From positions 1-64,000 of the forward strand of contig NZ_JNZY01000030.1 of NCBI RefSeq assembly GCF_000717655.1: a stretch of 64,000 nucleotides of DNA, given 5' to 3'. Shown one piece after another: positions 45,243 through 54,195 of this stretch; position 1 is the first letter of the stretch; each line of letters opens with the position of its first letter. A program made the translations under genes and the position numbers. The notes under the pieces are model-generated. The model made no database searches. It saw only the letters and a list, made by a program, of their open reading frames with translations, and was not told the origin of the DNA. The DNA comes from Streptomyces katrae (GTDB lineage: Bacteria; Actinomycetota; Actinomycetes; Streptomycetales; Streptomycetaceae).

Positions 45243-46445
45243 GTGCAGCGCCTCTACGACTTCCTCCGCAGACACCCGACGGGCGTCGACAGCTTCTGGG
45301 CTGTCCTCCTCGTCGGGCTAGGGATGCTGCAAGTCGCCGAAGACAGCTTCAGCAGCACCACCGCGCGACTGATCGCCGTTCCCTCGGTGCTCGCGATGGG
45401 CGTCGTCGTGGCCCTGCGCCGCAAGTGGACGCTGCCGATGTTCTGGCTCGCCGTCGGCACCGGCGTCTACAAGCTGGTCACCCACACCGAGGTGATCAAC
45501 TCCGACCTCGCGATGCTGATCATCCTGTACACGGTCGCGGCCTCGGCCGAGATCTCGCGCCGGATGTCCCGTACCGCGCTCGCGATCGGATTCCTCGCCT
45601 CCCCCCTCTACGCCCTGCGCTTCCAGGTAGACAAGGGCGACGCGCGCGCCGACTTCCTCTTCACGCTCTTCGCCATCGTCCCGTTCGCCCTCGCCTGGGT
45701 GCTCGGCGACTCCCTGCGCACGCGCCGGGCGTACTACGCCCAGCTCGTCGAGCGGAACCAGCGGCTGGAGAAGGAGCGCGAGGCCCAGGCCAAGGTGGCC
45801 GTGGCCGCCGAGCGCGCCCGGATCGCCCGCGAGCTGCACGACGTCGTCGCGCACAACGTCTCCGTGATGGTGGTCCAGGCGGACGGCGCCGCGTACGTCA
45901 TGGACGTGGCCCCCGATCAGGCCAAGGAGGCCCTGCAGACGATCTCCGGCACCGGCCGCCAGGCCCTGGCCGAGATGCGCCGCCTGCTCGGCGTCCTGCG
46001 CACCGGGGAGCCCCAGGAGTCCGAGGACTACGTGCCCCAGCCGGACGTCGAGCAGATCGAGGTCCTGGTCGAGCAGGTACGGGCGGCCGGGCTCACGGTG
46101 GACTTCGAGGTCGAGGGCGCACCGCGCCGGCTGCCCAGCGGCGTCGAGCTCACCGCGTACCGGATCGTGCAGGAAGCACTGACGAACACCCGCAAGCACG
46201 GCGGCCCGGATGCCAGGGCGAGCGTCCGGCTGGTCTACTTCGACGACGGGCTCGGCCTGCTGGTCGAGGACGACGGCCGGGGCGCGGCCCACGAACTGTA
46301 CGAGGACGGCGGCGCCGACGGCGCCGGGCACGGGCTGATCGGCATGCGCGAGCGGATCGGCATGGTCGGCGGCACCCTGGACGCGGGCCCGCGGCCCGGC
46401 GGCGGCTTCCGGATCAGCGCACTGCTCCCGCTCAAGACGAGATGA
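45243..46445 (+). CDS. NarL-type sensor histidine kinase
   Basis: A 400-residue kinase with about five membrane helices in the first 165 residues (for example AVLLVGLGMLQVA, LIAVPSVLAMGVVVAL, FLFTLFAIVPFALAWVLG) and almost no extracytoplasmic loop, so it may sense membrane events. The HisKA_3 helix holds the phospho-acceptor His in ERARIARELHDVVAHNVSVM. The ATPase domain has LTAYRIVQEALTNTRKHGG, VEDDGRG and GHGLIGMRERIGM. GTG 45243 is preferred; TTG 45225 in frame is weaker. It is followed 17 bp later by its response regulator. Confidence 0.92.
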   Translation: MQRLYDFLRRHPTGVDSFWAVLLVGLGMLQVAEDSFSSTTARLIAVPSVLAMGVVVALRRKWTLPMFWLAVGTGVYKLVTHTEVINSDLAMLIILYTVAASAEISRRMSRTALAIGFLASPLYALRFQVDKGDARADFLFTLFAIVPFALAWVLGDSLRTRRAYYAQLVERNQRLEKEREAQAKVAVAAERARIARELHDVVAHNVSVMVVQADGAAYVMDVAPDQAKEALQTISGTGRQALAEMRRLLGVLRTGEPQESEDYVPQPDVEQIEVLVEQVRAAGLTVDFEVEGAPRRLPSGVELTAYRIVQEALTNTRKHGGPDARASVRLVYFDDGLGLLVEDDGRGAAHELYEDGGADGAGHGLIGMRERIGMVGGTLDAGPRPGGGFRISALLPLKTR

Positions 46446-46462
46446 CGAGGTCGAAATAACTG

Positions 46463-47131
46463 ATGTCCATCCGAGTGATGCTGGTCGACGACCAGGTGCT
46501 GCTGCGCACGGGCTTCCGGATGGTGCTCGCCGCCCAGCCGGACATGGAGGTCGTCGCCGAGGCCGGCGACGGCCTGGAGGCGCTGGAGGTGCTGCGCTCC
46601 ACGAAGGTGGACGTGGTGCTCATGGACGTCCGGATGCCGAAGCTCGACGGGGTCGAGGCCACGCGCCGGATCTGCGAGCGCGACGAGCACCCCGACGTGA
46701 TCATCCTGACCACCTTCGACCTGGACGAGTACGCCTTCTCGGGTCTGAAGGCGGGCGCGAGCGGGTTCATGCTGAAGGACGTGCCGCCGGCGGAGCTGCT
46801 GGCCGCGATCCGCTCGGTGCACAGCGGAGACGCGGTGGTGGCCCCGTCCACGACCCGGCGCCTGCTGGACCGCTTCGCGCCGATGCTCCCGACGACCACG
46901 CAGGAGCCGCAGAACAAGGAGATCGAGCGGCTGACGGAGCGCGAGCGCGAGGTCATGCTGCTGGTCGCCCAGGGCCTGTCGAACGGCGAGATCGCGGCCC
47001 GCCTGGTCCTGTCCGAGGCCACGGTGAAGACGCACGTGGGCCGCATCCTGACCAAGCTGAACCTGCGCGACCGCGTCCAGGTCGTGGTCCTCGCGTACGA
47101 GAAGGGCCTGGTCCGCGCGGGCGGCGCCTGA
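46463..47131 (+). CDS. NarL/FixJ-type response regulator
   Basis: A 222-residue regulator: receiver domain with phospho-acceptor Asp in VVLMDVRMPKLDGVEA (about residue 54) and Lys in FMLKDVPP, then a LuxR-type helix-turn-helix (LTEREREVMLLVAQGLSNGE; SEATVKTHVGRILTKLNLRD). It is paired with the upstream kinase. Targets are unknown; the neighbouring divergent methyltransferase or the convergent bPH2 genes are candidates only by position. Confidence 0.94.
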   Translation: MSIRVMLVDDQVLLRTGFRMVLAAQPDMEVVAEAGDGLEALEVLRSTKVDVVLMDVRMPKLDGVEATRRICERDEHPDVIILTTFDLDEYAFSGLKAGASGFMLKDVPPAELLAAIRSVHSGDAVVAPSTTRRLLDRFAPMLPTTTQEPQNKEIERLTEREREVMLLVAQGLSNGEIAARLVLSEATVKTHVGRILTKLNLRDRVQVVVLAYEKGLVRAGGA

Positions 47132-47143
47132 CGGCCTGGCCGG

Positions 47144-48454
47144 TCAGGTCATCCAGCGGTCCGGGCGGGCGTCCGCGCGGGAGGTGCGCGAGCGGGCCGC
47201 CTGGGCGTCCAGCAGGCCGGCGGCCTCGGCTGCCGGCCGCAGACGGGCCGTGACCGTGCCGTTCGCGCCGTTGTCCACATGGACGTCCGCCACGCCCCGG
47301 GCGCGCTCCCACGGGCCCTGGGTGAGCCGGACGCTCTGCACCTTGGCGTGCGGGACGATCTCCGTACGGCGGCACAGCAGCCCCTTGCGGGCGGCGAACA
47401 CGTCCGCCGAGACGGCCAGCGCGTACCCCTTCCACCACACCGGAACCACCCACCGCGACCCGGTCTTCGGGGACGGGCCGAAGGCGAGGGCCGCGAGGTC
47501 CACACCCGGCAGCACCCGGGCGACGACCGCCTGGGCGGCGGCCCGCGTAGCCACCGGGACCAGGACCTCGTTCTTCGAGCCGGCCACCGCGAGCTCCACC
47601 CGCACCCACTCCCGGCGCCGCCAGAGCAGGGGCTCCACGATCCGTACGGTCTGCACCCGCCCCGGCGGTACGGTCTCGTGGGCCCGGTCCAGCAGCCCGT
47701 GGTCCAGGCGCAGCCCGTCCGGGGACTCGGCGACCCGCCAGTCGAACTCGGCGAGGAAGCGCCCGGCCGTACCCGCCCAGAGCCCGCCCAGCATGGGCAG
47801 CAGGGTGGCGATCGTCGCCCAGGGGTTCCCGCTGAACCACCACACGGCGACGGGGGCGATCAGCCCGGCGGCCAGCGCCGCCCACGCCGAGAGGGTGAGC
47901 AGCAGCGACACCGCCAGGTCCGCGGGGCGGACGCGCAGCAGCTCCTGCTGCGGGGCCTCGCCGAGCGCGACGGCCTCGGCGGGGGCGAAGCCGGCGGCCC
48001 GGGCCAGCAGCTCGGCGCGCAGCGCCACGGCCTCCCGCTCGTCGAGGAAGGCCAGCTCGTCCTTGTCCTCGGTGCCGATCACGTCCAGCCGCAGCTTGGC
48101 GACCCCGGCCACCCGGGCCAGCAACGGCCGGGTCACGTCCACCGCCTGGATCCGGTCGAGCCGGATGTGCGCGGTGCGCCGGAAGAAGAGCCCGCTGCGG
48201 ATGCGCAGCTCGGTGTCGGTCACCGCGTAGTGGGTGAACCACCAGCTCAGGAACCCGTACAGGCCGAATACCACGACCAGGCCGGCCAAGGTCAGGGCCC
48301 GCAGGCCGGCCGGCAGCCCGACCACCCACCGCTCGACCTGTTCGCCCTGCTGGACGACGACGCCGACGGTCGCGGCGATCGGCACCCACGCCCGGCGCAG
48401 CGGCGTGAGCACGTGCAGCCGCCGCTCCACGGCGGCCGCGGATTCGGCGGTCAC
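47144..48454 (-). CDS. bPH2 (YdbT-type) membrane protein, long partner
   Basis: A 436-residue membrane protein with membrane helices near 25-70 and 170-215 and several bacterial PH-like (bPH2) domains, each starting YAVTDTELRIRSGLFFRRTA or close (also GLLDRAHETVPPGRVQTVRI and FAARKGLLCRRTEIVPHAKV). This is the YdbT architecture. The pair YdbS/YdbT is widespread and of unclear function; in Bacillus it affects resistance to certain bacteriocins. GTG 48452-48454 overlaps the stop of the short partner (GTGA). Confidence 0.9.
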   Translation of the reverse strand: MTAESAAAVERRLHVLTPLRRAWVPIAATVGVVVQQGEQVERWVVGLPAGLRALTLAGLVVVFGLYGFLSWWFTHYAVTDTELRIRSGLFFRRTAHIRLDRIQAVDVTRPLLARVAGVAKLRLDVIGTEDKDELAFLDEREAVALRAELLARAAGFAPAEAVALGEAPQQELLRVRPADLAVSLLLTLSAWAALAAGLIAPVAVWWFSGNPWATIATLLPMLGGLWAGTAGRFLAEFDWRVAESPDGLRLDHGLLDRAHETVPPGRVQTVRIVEPLLWRRREWVRVELAVAGSKNEVLVPVATRAAAQAVVARVLPGVDLAALAFGPSPKTGSRWVVPVWWKGYALAVSADVFAARKGLLCRRTEIVPHAKVQSVRLTQGPWERARGVADVHVDNGANGTVTARLRPAAEAAGLLDAQAARSRTSRADARPDRWMT

Positions 48455-48942
48455 AGGCCCGCCGACCTTGCCTCGCCGAGCTCCGTCAGCCGGTCCCGCA
48501 GCCGCTCCGCCTCGGCCGGGACCAGGCCCGGAATCTTGGCGTCCGTGGCCGCGGCCGCCGTGTGCAGCTGTACGGAGGCCAGCCCGAAGCGCCGCTCCAG
48601 CGGCCCCGAGGCCACCTCGACCAGCTGCATCCGCCCGTACGGGACCACGGTCTCCTCCCGCCACAGCACGCCCCGGCTGATCAGCAGGTCATCCGCGCGC
48701 TCCGCGTACCGCCAGGACCGCCAGTTGCGGCCGAGCAGCACCCATCCCCAGGCCAGGCCCCCGAGCCAGAGCGCCCCCGCGGCCGCCCAGGCCGGGCCCG
48801 CCGTCAGCCCCAGCAGCAGGGCCGTCCCTGCCGCGAGCGGCACCGTCCAGATCACCAGCAGCAGCCGGCGCAGGTGGAGCAGCCCGCCCGGCAGCCCCAC
48901 CCACGCGGGCCGGCTCGTCCCGCCCGCAGTCCCCGTTTCCAT
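48451..48942 (-). CDS. bPH2 (YdbS-type) membrane protein, short partner
   Basis: A 163-residue protein with two membrane helices (about 22-45 and 48-70) and one bPH2 domain ([60 protein letters not shown]). It is co-translated with the long partner and diverges from the solitary nuoD gene with 128 bp between. Confidence 0.9.
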   Translation of the reverse strand: METGTAGGTSRPAWVGLPGGLLHLRRLLLVIWTVPLAAGTALLLGLTAGPAWAAAGALWLGGLAWGWVLLGRNWRSWRYAERADDLLISRGVLWREETVVPYGRMQLVEVASGPLERRFGLASVQLHTAAAATDAKIPGLVPAEAERLRDRLTELGEARSAGL

Positions 48943-49070
48943 GCGTTCAGCGTAGGGGGGTGGCGCGTCGGCCAGGCCGGGCCCGCGGCGCCCGGCACCG
49001 AGCCTCCGCGCCTCGCCCTGATCTCCGACCTGACCGACGCGCCACCCCCGGCGGCTGCGAGAATGCGGCC

Positions 49071-50213
49071 ATGACGGAGACCACGGTCGGCATCGGCGGC
49101 GCGGCGGAAAGCACCGACATGGTGCTCAACATCGGACCCCAGCACCCTTCCACGCACGGCGTGCTGCGCCTGCGCCTCGTCCTCGACGGCGAGCGGATCG
49201 TCAGCGCCGAGCCGGTCGTCGGCTATATGCACCGCGGCGCCGAGAAGCTCTTCGAGGCGCGCGACTACCGGCAGATCGTGATGCTCGCGAACCGCCACGA
49301 CTGGCTGTCCGCGTTCTCCAACGAGCTCGGCGTGGTCATGGCGGTCGAGCGGATGCTCGGCATGGAGGTCCCCGAACGGGCCGTGTGGATGCGGACCCTT
49401 CTCGCCGAGCTGAACCGGGTGCTGAACCACCTGATGTTCCTCGGGTCGTACCCGCTCGAACTGGGCGGAATCACCCCTATCTTCCACGCGTTCCGTGAGC
49501 GCGAGGAGCTCCAGGCCGTCATGGAGGAGATCTCCGGCGGCCGCATGCACTACATGTTCAACCGCGTCGGCGGCCTCAAGGAGGACCTCCCGGCCGGCTG
49601 GCTCGGCCGGGCGCGCGCGGCGATCGCCGACGTCCGCACCCGCATGGACGTGTACGACAAGCTCGTCCACGGCAACGAGATCTTCCGCGGCCGTACGCGC
49701 GGGGTCGGCGTGCTGTCCCCCGAGGCGGTGCACGCGTACGGGGTCTCCGGGCCCATCGCCCGCGCCTCCGGCGTCGACTTCGACCTGCGGCGCGACGAGC
49801 CGTACCTGGCGTACGGGGAGCTCCAGGACGTCCTGAAGGTGGTCACCCGCACCGAGGGCGACTGCCTGGCCCGCTTCGAGTGCCTGCTGGACCAGACCCA
49901 CAACGCGCTCGACCTCGCGGTCGCCTGCCTGGACCGGATGGCCGAGCTGCCGCCCGGGCCGATCAACCAGCGCCTCCCGAAGGTGCTGAAGGCGCCCGAG
50001 GGGGCGACGTACGCCTGGACCGAGAACCCCCTCGGCATCAACGGCTACTACCTCGTCTCCAAGGGCGAGAAGACCCCGTACCGGCTGAAGCTGCGCTCCG
50101 CCTCGTACAACAACATCCAGGCCCTGTCGGTGCTGCTGCCCGGCCAGCTGGTCGCGGACATGGTGGCGATCCTGGGCTCGCTGTTCTTCGTCGTGGGCGA
50201 CATCGACAAGTGA
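49071..50213 (+). CDS. nuoD2: Solitary NADH-quinone oxidoreductase subunit D paralogue (NuoD2)
   Basis: A 380-residue homologue of the 49-kDa subunit of respiratory complex [69 protein letters not shown] and VVGDIDK. It stands alone without other nuo genes. The quinone-site His is kept (His29, THG), but the Tyr that binds quinone in Thermus Nqo4 (Tyr87, context RMDYLHSF) is Trp78 here (RHDWLSAF). Arg55 in HRGAEK corresponds to the arginine methylated by NDUFAF7. It may replace NuoD under some condition or serve another complex. Confidence 0.93.
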   Translation: MTETTVGIGGAAESTDMVLNIGPQHPSTHGVLRLRLVLDGERIVSAEPVVGYMHRGAEKLFEARDYRQIVMLANRHDWLSAFSNELGVVMAVERMLGMEVPERAVWMRTLLAELNRVLNHLMFLGSYPLELGGITPIFHAFREREELQAVMEEISGGRMHYMFNRVGGLKEDLPAGWLGRARAAIADVRTRMDVYDKLVHGNEIFRGRTRGVGVLSPEAVHAYGVSGPIARASGVDFDLRRDEPYLAYGELQDVLKVVTRTEGDCLARFECLLDQTHNALDLAVACLDRMAELPPGPINQRLPKVLKAPEGATYAWTENPLGINGYYLVSKGEKTPYRLKLRSASYNNIQALSVLLPGQLVADMVAILGSLFFVVGDIDK

Positions 50214-50224
50214 CACGTCGCGGG

Positions 50225-50252
50225 AACTCCCGTGATGGCGCGGGAGTTTTCT
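50225..50252 (+). terminator. nuoD2 terminator
   Basis: AACTCCCG (50225-50232) pairs with CGGGAGTT (50241-50248) and is followed by TTCT, giving a run TTTTCT, just past the nuoD2 stop codon. Intrinsic terminator. Confidence 0.85.
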
Positions 50253-50267
50253 GCTTAGGGTGCGGGG

Positions 50268-51152
50268 ATGACCCCTGGCGTACACGACGGCTACCTGCGG
50301 CGGCTCGGCTTCCCGCAGCAGCCCGGACCCACCGTGGAGGCGCTCTTCGCGCTCCAGCGCGCCCACCTCGAGCGCATCCCGTACGAGAACCTCGACATCC
50401 AGCTCGGCCGGCCGCCCGGCATCGACCCCGAGCTGTCCGCACGCCGCTTCGCGGCCGGGCGCGGCGGGTACTGCTTCCACCTCAACGGCGCCTTCGCGCT
50501 GCTCCTGGAGTCCCTCGGCTTCGAGGTGACCCGGCACCTCGCGGGCGTCCTCGGGGCGGCGGAGCGCGAGCGCCGCGACGTCAGCGGCGACCACCTCGCG
50601 CTGACCGTCCGGGTCGGGGGCGAGGAGTACTTCGTCGACGCCGGGCTCGGGGACGGCCCGTACGAGCCGCTGCCGCTGCGCGCCGGCATGCACCGGCAGG
50701 GGGAGTTCACCTACGGGCTGGGCCCGCTGAGGGGGGACGCGCCCGGCTGGAGGTACGTCAACGAGGCGAGCCCCTGCCCGGTGGTCAACATCCTCTCGGC
50801 TCCGGCGGCGACGGCCGATTTCCAGGCCACGCACGTACGGCTGTCGACCTCCCCGGACTCCGGTTTCGTACGGACCCTCGCGCTGCTGCGGCGCGACGCG
50901 CACGGGGTCGACGCGCTGCGGGGGCGGGTGCTGAGCCGCACCGATCCCGTGAAGGGGACGAGCGAGCGGATCCTGGACACGCCCGGGGAGTTCTGGGCGG
51001 TGGTGGGCGGGCTCTTCGAGCGGCAGCTCGACGATCTGACGGCAGCAGACCGGGCGGCGCTGTGGGACCGGGTGTGCGCGGCCCACGAGAAGTGGCTGGC
51101 CGACCGGGCGGAGGCGGGTACGGCTGCCCGGGGCGCGGGCTCCGGCAGCTGA
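50268..51152 (+). CDS. Arylamine N-acetyltransferase
   Basis: A 294-residue acetyl-CoA-dependent transferase acting on arylamines and hydrazines. The catalytic triad is intact: Cys69 (RGGYCFHLN), His109 (SGDHLALT) and Asp124 (YFVDAGLGD). The N-terminal helical bundle begins YLRRLGF and contains IPYENLDIQLGRPPG. The C-terminal 20 residues are an added Ala/Gly tail. In actinomycetes such enzymes also form amide bonds in specialised metabolism, but no such cluster is visible here. ATG 50268. Confidence 0.93.
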   Translation: MTPGVHDGYLRRLGFPQQPGPTVEALFALQRAHLERIPYENLDIQLGRPPGIDPELSARRFAAGRGGYCFHLNGAFALLLESLGFEVTRHLAGVLGAAERERRDVSGDHLALTVRVGGEEYFVDAGLGDGPYEPLPLRAGMHRQGEFTYGLGPLRGDAPGWRYVNEASPCPVVNILSAPAATADFQATHVRLSTSPDSGFVRTLALLRRDAHGVDALRGRVLSRTDPVKGTSERILDTPGEFWAVVGGLFERQLDDLTAADRAALWDRVCAAHEKWLADRAEAGTAARGAGSGS

Positions 51153-51204
51153 CGGCGGCGCCGATGCCGGTGCTCACGTCGGCGCCGGCGGCAGAGCGCA
51201 CGGC

Positions 51205-51270
51205 AGTGCCGGCGGCAGTGCACACGGCGGTGCCGGCGGCGGTGCCGGCGGCGGTGCCGGCGGCGGTGCC
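51205..51270. repeat. 12-bp tandem repeat (GGTGCCGGCGGC)
   Basis: Three and a half perfect copies of GGTGCCGGCGGC (51229-51270) follow degenerate copies (51205-51228). The array is non-coding and lies between the arylamine acetyltransferase and a 71-aa gene. Perfect copies at one end and degenerate ones at the other suggest recent slippage. Confidence 0.8.
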
Positions 51271-51300
51271 GATGTCATTGCGGGAGTGCAGACTTGGGGC

Positions 51301-51516
51301 ATGTCCCACTCCCCCAGACGGGCCTGCCCCGCATGCGGGCGCGACTGCGCCGTGACCGCCGGCCGGATCTCCCGCCACGACCCTCCCGCCGGGCGGGGCC
51401 GCGGCGACCTGGTGTCCTGCCCCGGATCCCGGGCGCGGGTGGTGCTCGGCGCATCGGCGCCGGCGCTGGACGGCTTCGTCCTGTCGGAACTGCCGGGTCA
51501 GCTGCCGCTGTTCTGA
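51301..51516 (+). CDS. Small zinc-ribbon-like protein, 71 aa
   Basis: A 71-residue protein: CPACGRDCAV near the N-terminus (Cys-x2-Cys-x3-Cys) with a further Cys in LVSCPGSR and a His in RISRHDPP, suggesting a bound zinc; the end is LSELPGQLPLF. It has no recognised function; similar short proteins occur in Streptomyces as far as I recall. ATG 51301. Confidence 0.72.
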   Translation: MSHSPRRACPACGRDCAVTAGRISRHDPPAGRGRGDLVSCPGSRARVVLGASAPALDGFVLSELPGQLPLF

Positions 51517-51604
51517 ACGCCCGGCCCGGCCTGAGTACGCCGGTCCCGCCGATCTGAGTACCCGCGCGGATCCCCCGTACCGGCCGCGCCGACAGGATGG
51601 CGGC

Positions 51605-51949
51605 ATGTCCTGGAACCCGCAGACCGCCCTCCTCGCCCCCACCCCCGAACCGCCGGCCGAAGCCGCCGCCCGGCGCGTCCGCAGGAACGCGGGGATCGCC
51701 GCCCTCCTGCTCCTGCCCGCCCTGGTGGCCGCGAAGGTCCTCGTACTGTCGACCGAGGCCGGCGGCCGCTGCCTGATGCAGGGCGGCTGCCGGCCGTTCC
51801 CCGGGGAGGTGTTCCTCGCGCTGCTCGCCGCGGTCGTGGCGTCCTGCGTGGTGGTGCAGTCCGCGCCCCGCAGGTTCCAGAAGCGCGCCCTCACGGCCCA
51901 GTTGGCCCTGGAGGCCCTGGCCGTCCTCACGGTCCTGGCCTACCCCTGA
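51605..51949 (+). CDS. Small membrane protein, 114 aa
   Basis: A 114-residue protein with an Ala/Pro/Glu N-terminal tail, then membrane helices near 28-48 (NAGIAALLLLPALVAAKVLV), 70-86 (VFLALLAAVVASCVVVQ) and probably 95-112. Two cysteines (GGRCLMQGGCRPFPG) lie in the loop between helices and may form a disulphide outside the membrane. No family recognised. It may be co-transcribed with the 71-aa gene. Confidence 0.75.
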   Translation: MSWNPQTALLAPTPEPPAEAAARRVRRNAGIAALLLLPALVAAKVLVLSTEAGGRCLMQGGCRPFPGEVFLALLAAVVASCVVVQSAPRRFQKRALTAQLALEALAVLTVLAYP

Positions 51950-51983
51950 GCCCCGCCGCCCGGCGGCCCCACGGGCGGACCGG

Positions 51984-53027
51984 CTAGGAGATGGCCGTGC
52001 GCAGCCGGACGACGTCGATCGGCTCGGTCTCGTCGTGCGCCGTCAGGTCGATGACCTGGCCCACCGCGCGCTGCTCGGGGGTGGCCGGCTTGAAGCCCTG
52101 CTCCTTGACCGGCGGCTCGGCGGCGGCCCGGGCCGACTCCGCCTTGTGGACCTCGAGGGCCTCCGCGCCGACCACGTCGGCCAGGTCCTCGTTCTGGACC
52201 GATTCGATCACCGCTCGGGCCTGGGCCGCGGTCTTGGTGCCGAAGAAGTCGAAGCCGCCCTCGACGCGGGACGCCGAGCGGCGTACGGCCGAGTACGGGG
52301 CCACCGCCGCGGCCGGCCGGCGCGCCGGGACCGCCGCCGGAGCGCCCGTGGCGCCGTCCGTACGGGAGGGCGGTCCACCGGCCTCCAGGGCCCTGGGCTC
52401 GGCGCCCCGGCCCTCCAGCACCTTCGGCTGGGCCGGGTCCGCCTCGGCCTTGCGGGCGAGGGCCTTCATGGCCGCATGGGCCCGGGCGTAGCCGACGCTG
52501 GTGGGAGCGCCGCTCGACGTGCGCTCCTCGGAGACCGCCGGGAGCTCCTTGGGTGCCGCCGCCGGGGCCGCGGAGGCCTCGATGGCGAGCAGCCGGCGGC
52601 CCTCCAGGGCGCTGGCCCGCTCGGTCTCGGCGGTCGCGTACCGCCGCAGCAGCGCCGCGTGCTCGCCGCGCAGCCCCGCGAGTTCGACCCGCTTGGCGCG
52701 CAGCTTCGCGTCGAGCTTGGCGCGCAGCGCCCGGGCCTCTTCGAGGTCGGACTCGAGCTCGGCTATCCGCTCCTCGGTCTTCCACTCGTCCTTGACCCGT
52801 TCGCGCGCGAGTTCCGCGACGCGGCGCCCGGCCGAGCGGTCCCAGGCGCGCATGACGACGGCGCCGGCCACGCCCGCGGCCGCCGTCAGGGCCACGAGCA
52901 GGCGTAGCGGCAAAGGTTCCGCGATCAGCCAGGCCACGGCCGCACTGGCGACGGAGACTCCGGCCACGGTCGTCGGCGTGAGCAGCCGGTGCAGGGGTTC
53001 GGGATTGCGGTGGCGTCCACGGGGCAT
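51984..53027 (-). CDS. Membrane-anchored coiled-coil protein
   Basis: A 347-residue protein with two membrane helices close to the N-terminus (about 19-60, TVAGVSVASAAVAWLIAEPL and LLVALTAAAGVAGAVVMRAW), then a coiled coil (about 70-150, RVAELARERVKDEWKTEERI; LESDLEEARALRAKLDAKLR), followed by a disordered Ala/Pro region and a short conserved block (FDFFGTKTAAQARAVIESVQ). It is likely a cytoplasm-facing scaffold; function unknown. ATG 53025-53027 has little leader and may be leaderless. Confidence 0.85.
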   Translation of the reverse strand: MPRGRHRNPEPLHRLLTPTTVAGVSVASAAVAWLIAEPLPLRLLVALTAAAGVAGAVVMRAWDRSAGRRVAELARERVKDEWKTEERIAELESDLEEARALRAKLDAKLRAKRVELAGLRGEHAALLRRYATAETERASALEGRRLLAIEASAAPAAAPKELPAVSEERTSSGAPTSVGYARAHAAMKALARKAEADPAQPKVLEGRGAEPRALEAGGPPSRTDGATGAPAAVPARRPAAAVAPYSAVRRSASRVEGGFDFFGTKTAAQARAVIESVQNEDLADVVGAEALEVHKAESARAAAEPPVKEQGFKPATPEQRAVGQVIDLTAHDETEPIDVVRLRTAIS

Positions 53028-53060
53028 GGCCTGAAATTTACAGGGCGTGGGGGTCCAGTG

Positions 53061-53098
53061 GGGTAACTGCCCGGCAATCTGTGGCCGGGCAGTTACCC
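53061..53098 (-). terminator. Terminator of the osmolyte-importer operon
   Basis: GGGTAACTGCCCGGC (53061-53075) and GCCGGGCAGTTACCC (53084-53098) form a perfect 15-bp stem with an eight-base loop, 30 bp past the stop codon of the binding-protein gene. Confidence 0.85.
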
Positions 53099-53128
53099 GT
53101 CATTTCTCCACCAAACCCGTCACTACTC

Positions 53129-54121
53129 CTACTTCGTCAGGCCCTTCGCCTTCAGATAGGCCTTCGCGACATCCGCCGGCTTCTCGCGCTGCGCGTCCAC
53201 CTTCTTGTTCAGCTCGACGAGGTCGGCGGTCGTCAGGACCTTGGTCAGCTTGTCGAGGGCCGCCGCGATCTCCGGGGATCCCGCGTCCTTGGCGTTGACC
53301 ACCGCCAGGACGTTGTCGGCGTTCTGGAGCTTCTTGTCGTCCTCCAGCAGGACCAGCCCGAAGCTGTCGAGCGTGGCGTCCGTGGTCGTGGTGAGCGCCA
53401 GCTGGTCGACGCCGTCCTTGACCGCCTGCTTGGCCTGCGGGGTGCCGACGCCCTTCGGGTCGATCCCGGAAACGTCGATTCCGTACGCCTTCTTCAACCC
53501 GGGCGCGCAGAAGGGCCGTACGGCGCATTCGTCACCCGCCGCGATCTTCACCTTCAGACCCGACTTGCCAAGATCGGAAAGAGTCTTCAGGTTGTTCTTC
53601 TGGGCGAATTCCTTCGATACCGCGAACGCGTTCTGGTCTACCGCCGGGCCCGCCGGCAGCACCTTCAGGCCGAGCGGGGCCGCCAGCTTCTCCAGCCCCG
53701 CGACCGTCGCCGCCACGTCGCTCGACGCGACGGGCTTCTCCTCCGGCGCCTTCGGCCCGTTCACCTTGGCGTTGAGGAACTCCGCGAGGGTGGCCGCGTA
53801 CTCCGGGACGACGTCGATCTCGCCCTTCTCCAGCGAGGGCTCGTACAGCTCCCGGTTGTTCACCGTGGTGATCGAGGTGCCGTAGCCCGCGTCCTTGAGC
53901 ACCTGCGCGTACAGCTCCGCCAGCACGCTGGACTCGGTGAACCCGGCCGCACCGATCACGACCTTGCCCTTGCCGGAGCCGGAACCCGGGTCCGAGGGCG
54001 CGGACGCGGCTGCACCGCTGTCCTTGCTCTTCTCCAGGCTGTCTCCGCCGCACGCCGTGAGCGAGGCGGTCAGGGCCACCGCCCCCAGTACGGCGCCGAG
54101 GACGCGCGTGGACTTGCTCAT
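53129..54121 (-). CDS. Glycine-betaine/choline-type ABC transporter substrate-binding lipoprotein
   Basis: A 330-residue lipoprotein of the OpuAC/ProX type. Signal peptide with lipobox LTAC (Cys24), then VVIGAAGFTESSVLAELYAQ, ELYEPSLEKGEIDVVPEYAA and DQLALTTTTDATLDSFGLVL, typical of quaternary-amine binding proteins. It would capture osmolytes such as glycine betaine or choline outside the membrane. ATG 54119-54121 follows TTGGAGGAGC. It is last in the permease-permease-binding protein operon. Confidence 0.93.
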   Translation of the reverse strand: MSKSTRVLGAVLGAVALTASLTACGGDSLEKSKDSGAAASAPSDPGSGSGKGKVVIGAAGFTESSVLAELYAQVLKDAGYGTSITTVNNRELYEPSLEKGEIDVVPEYAATLAEFLNAKVNGPKAPEEKPVASSDVAATVAGLEKLAAPLGLKVLPAGPAVDQNAFAVSKEFAQKNNLKTLSDLGKSGLKVKIAAGDECAVRPFCAPGLKKAYGIDVSGIDPKGVGTPQAKQAVKDGVDQLALTTTTDATLDSFGLVLLEDDKKLQNADNVLAVVNAKDAGSPEIAAALDKLTKVLTTADLVELNKKVDAQREKPADVAKAYLKAKGLTK

Positions 54122-54195
54122 CTTTGCTCCTCCAAGGGAGTGGGAACGACAAAGGACGGACAGCGAAGGGAAACGCCGGCGGGCCGGCCGGAGGG

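Noticed and set aside
50785..51930. 381-codon minus-strand frame through the 12-bp repeats
   Set aside because: The repeat translates as Gly-Thr-Ala-Ala runs, and the frame covers the arylamine acetyltransferase and small genes on the plus strand.
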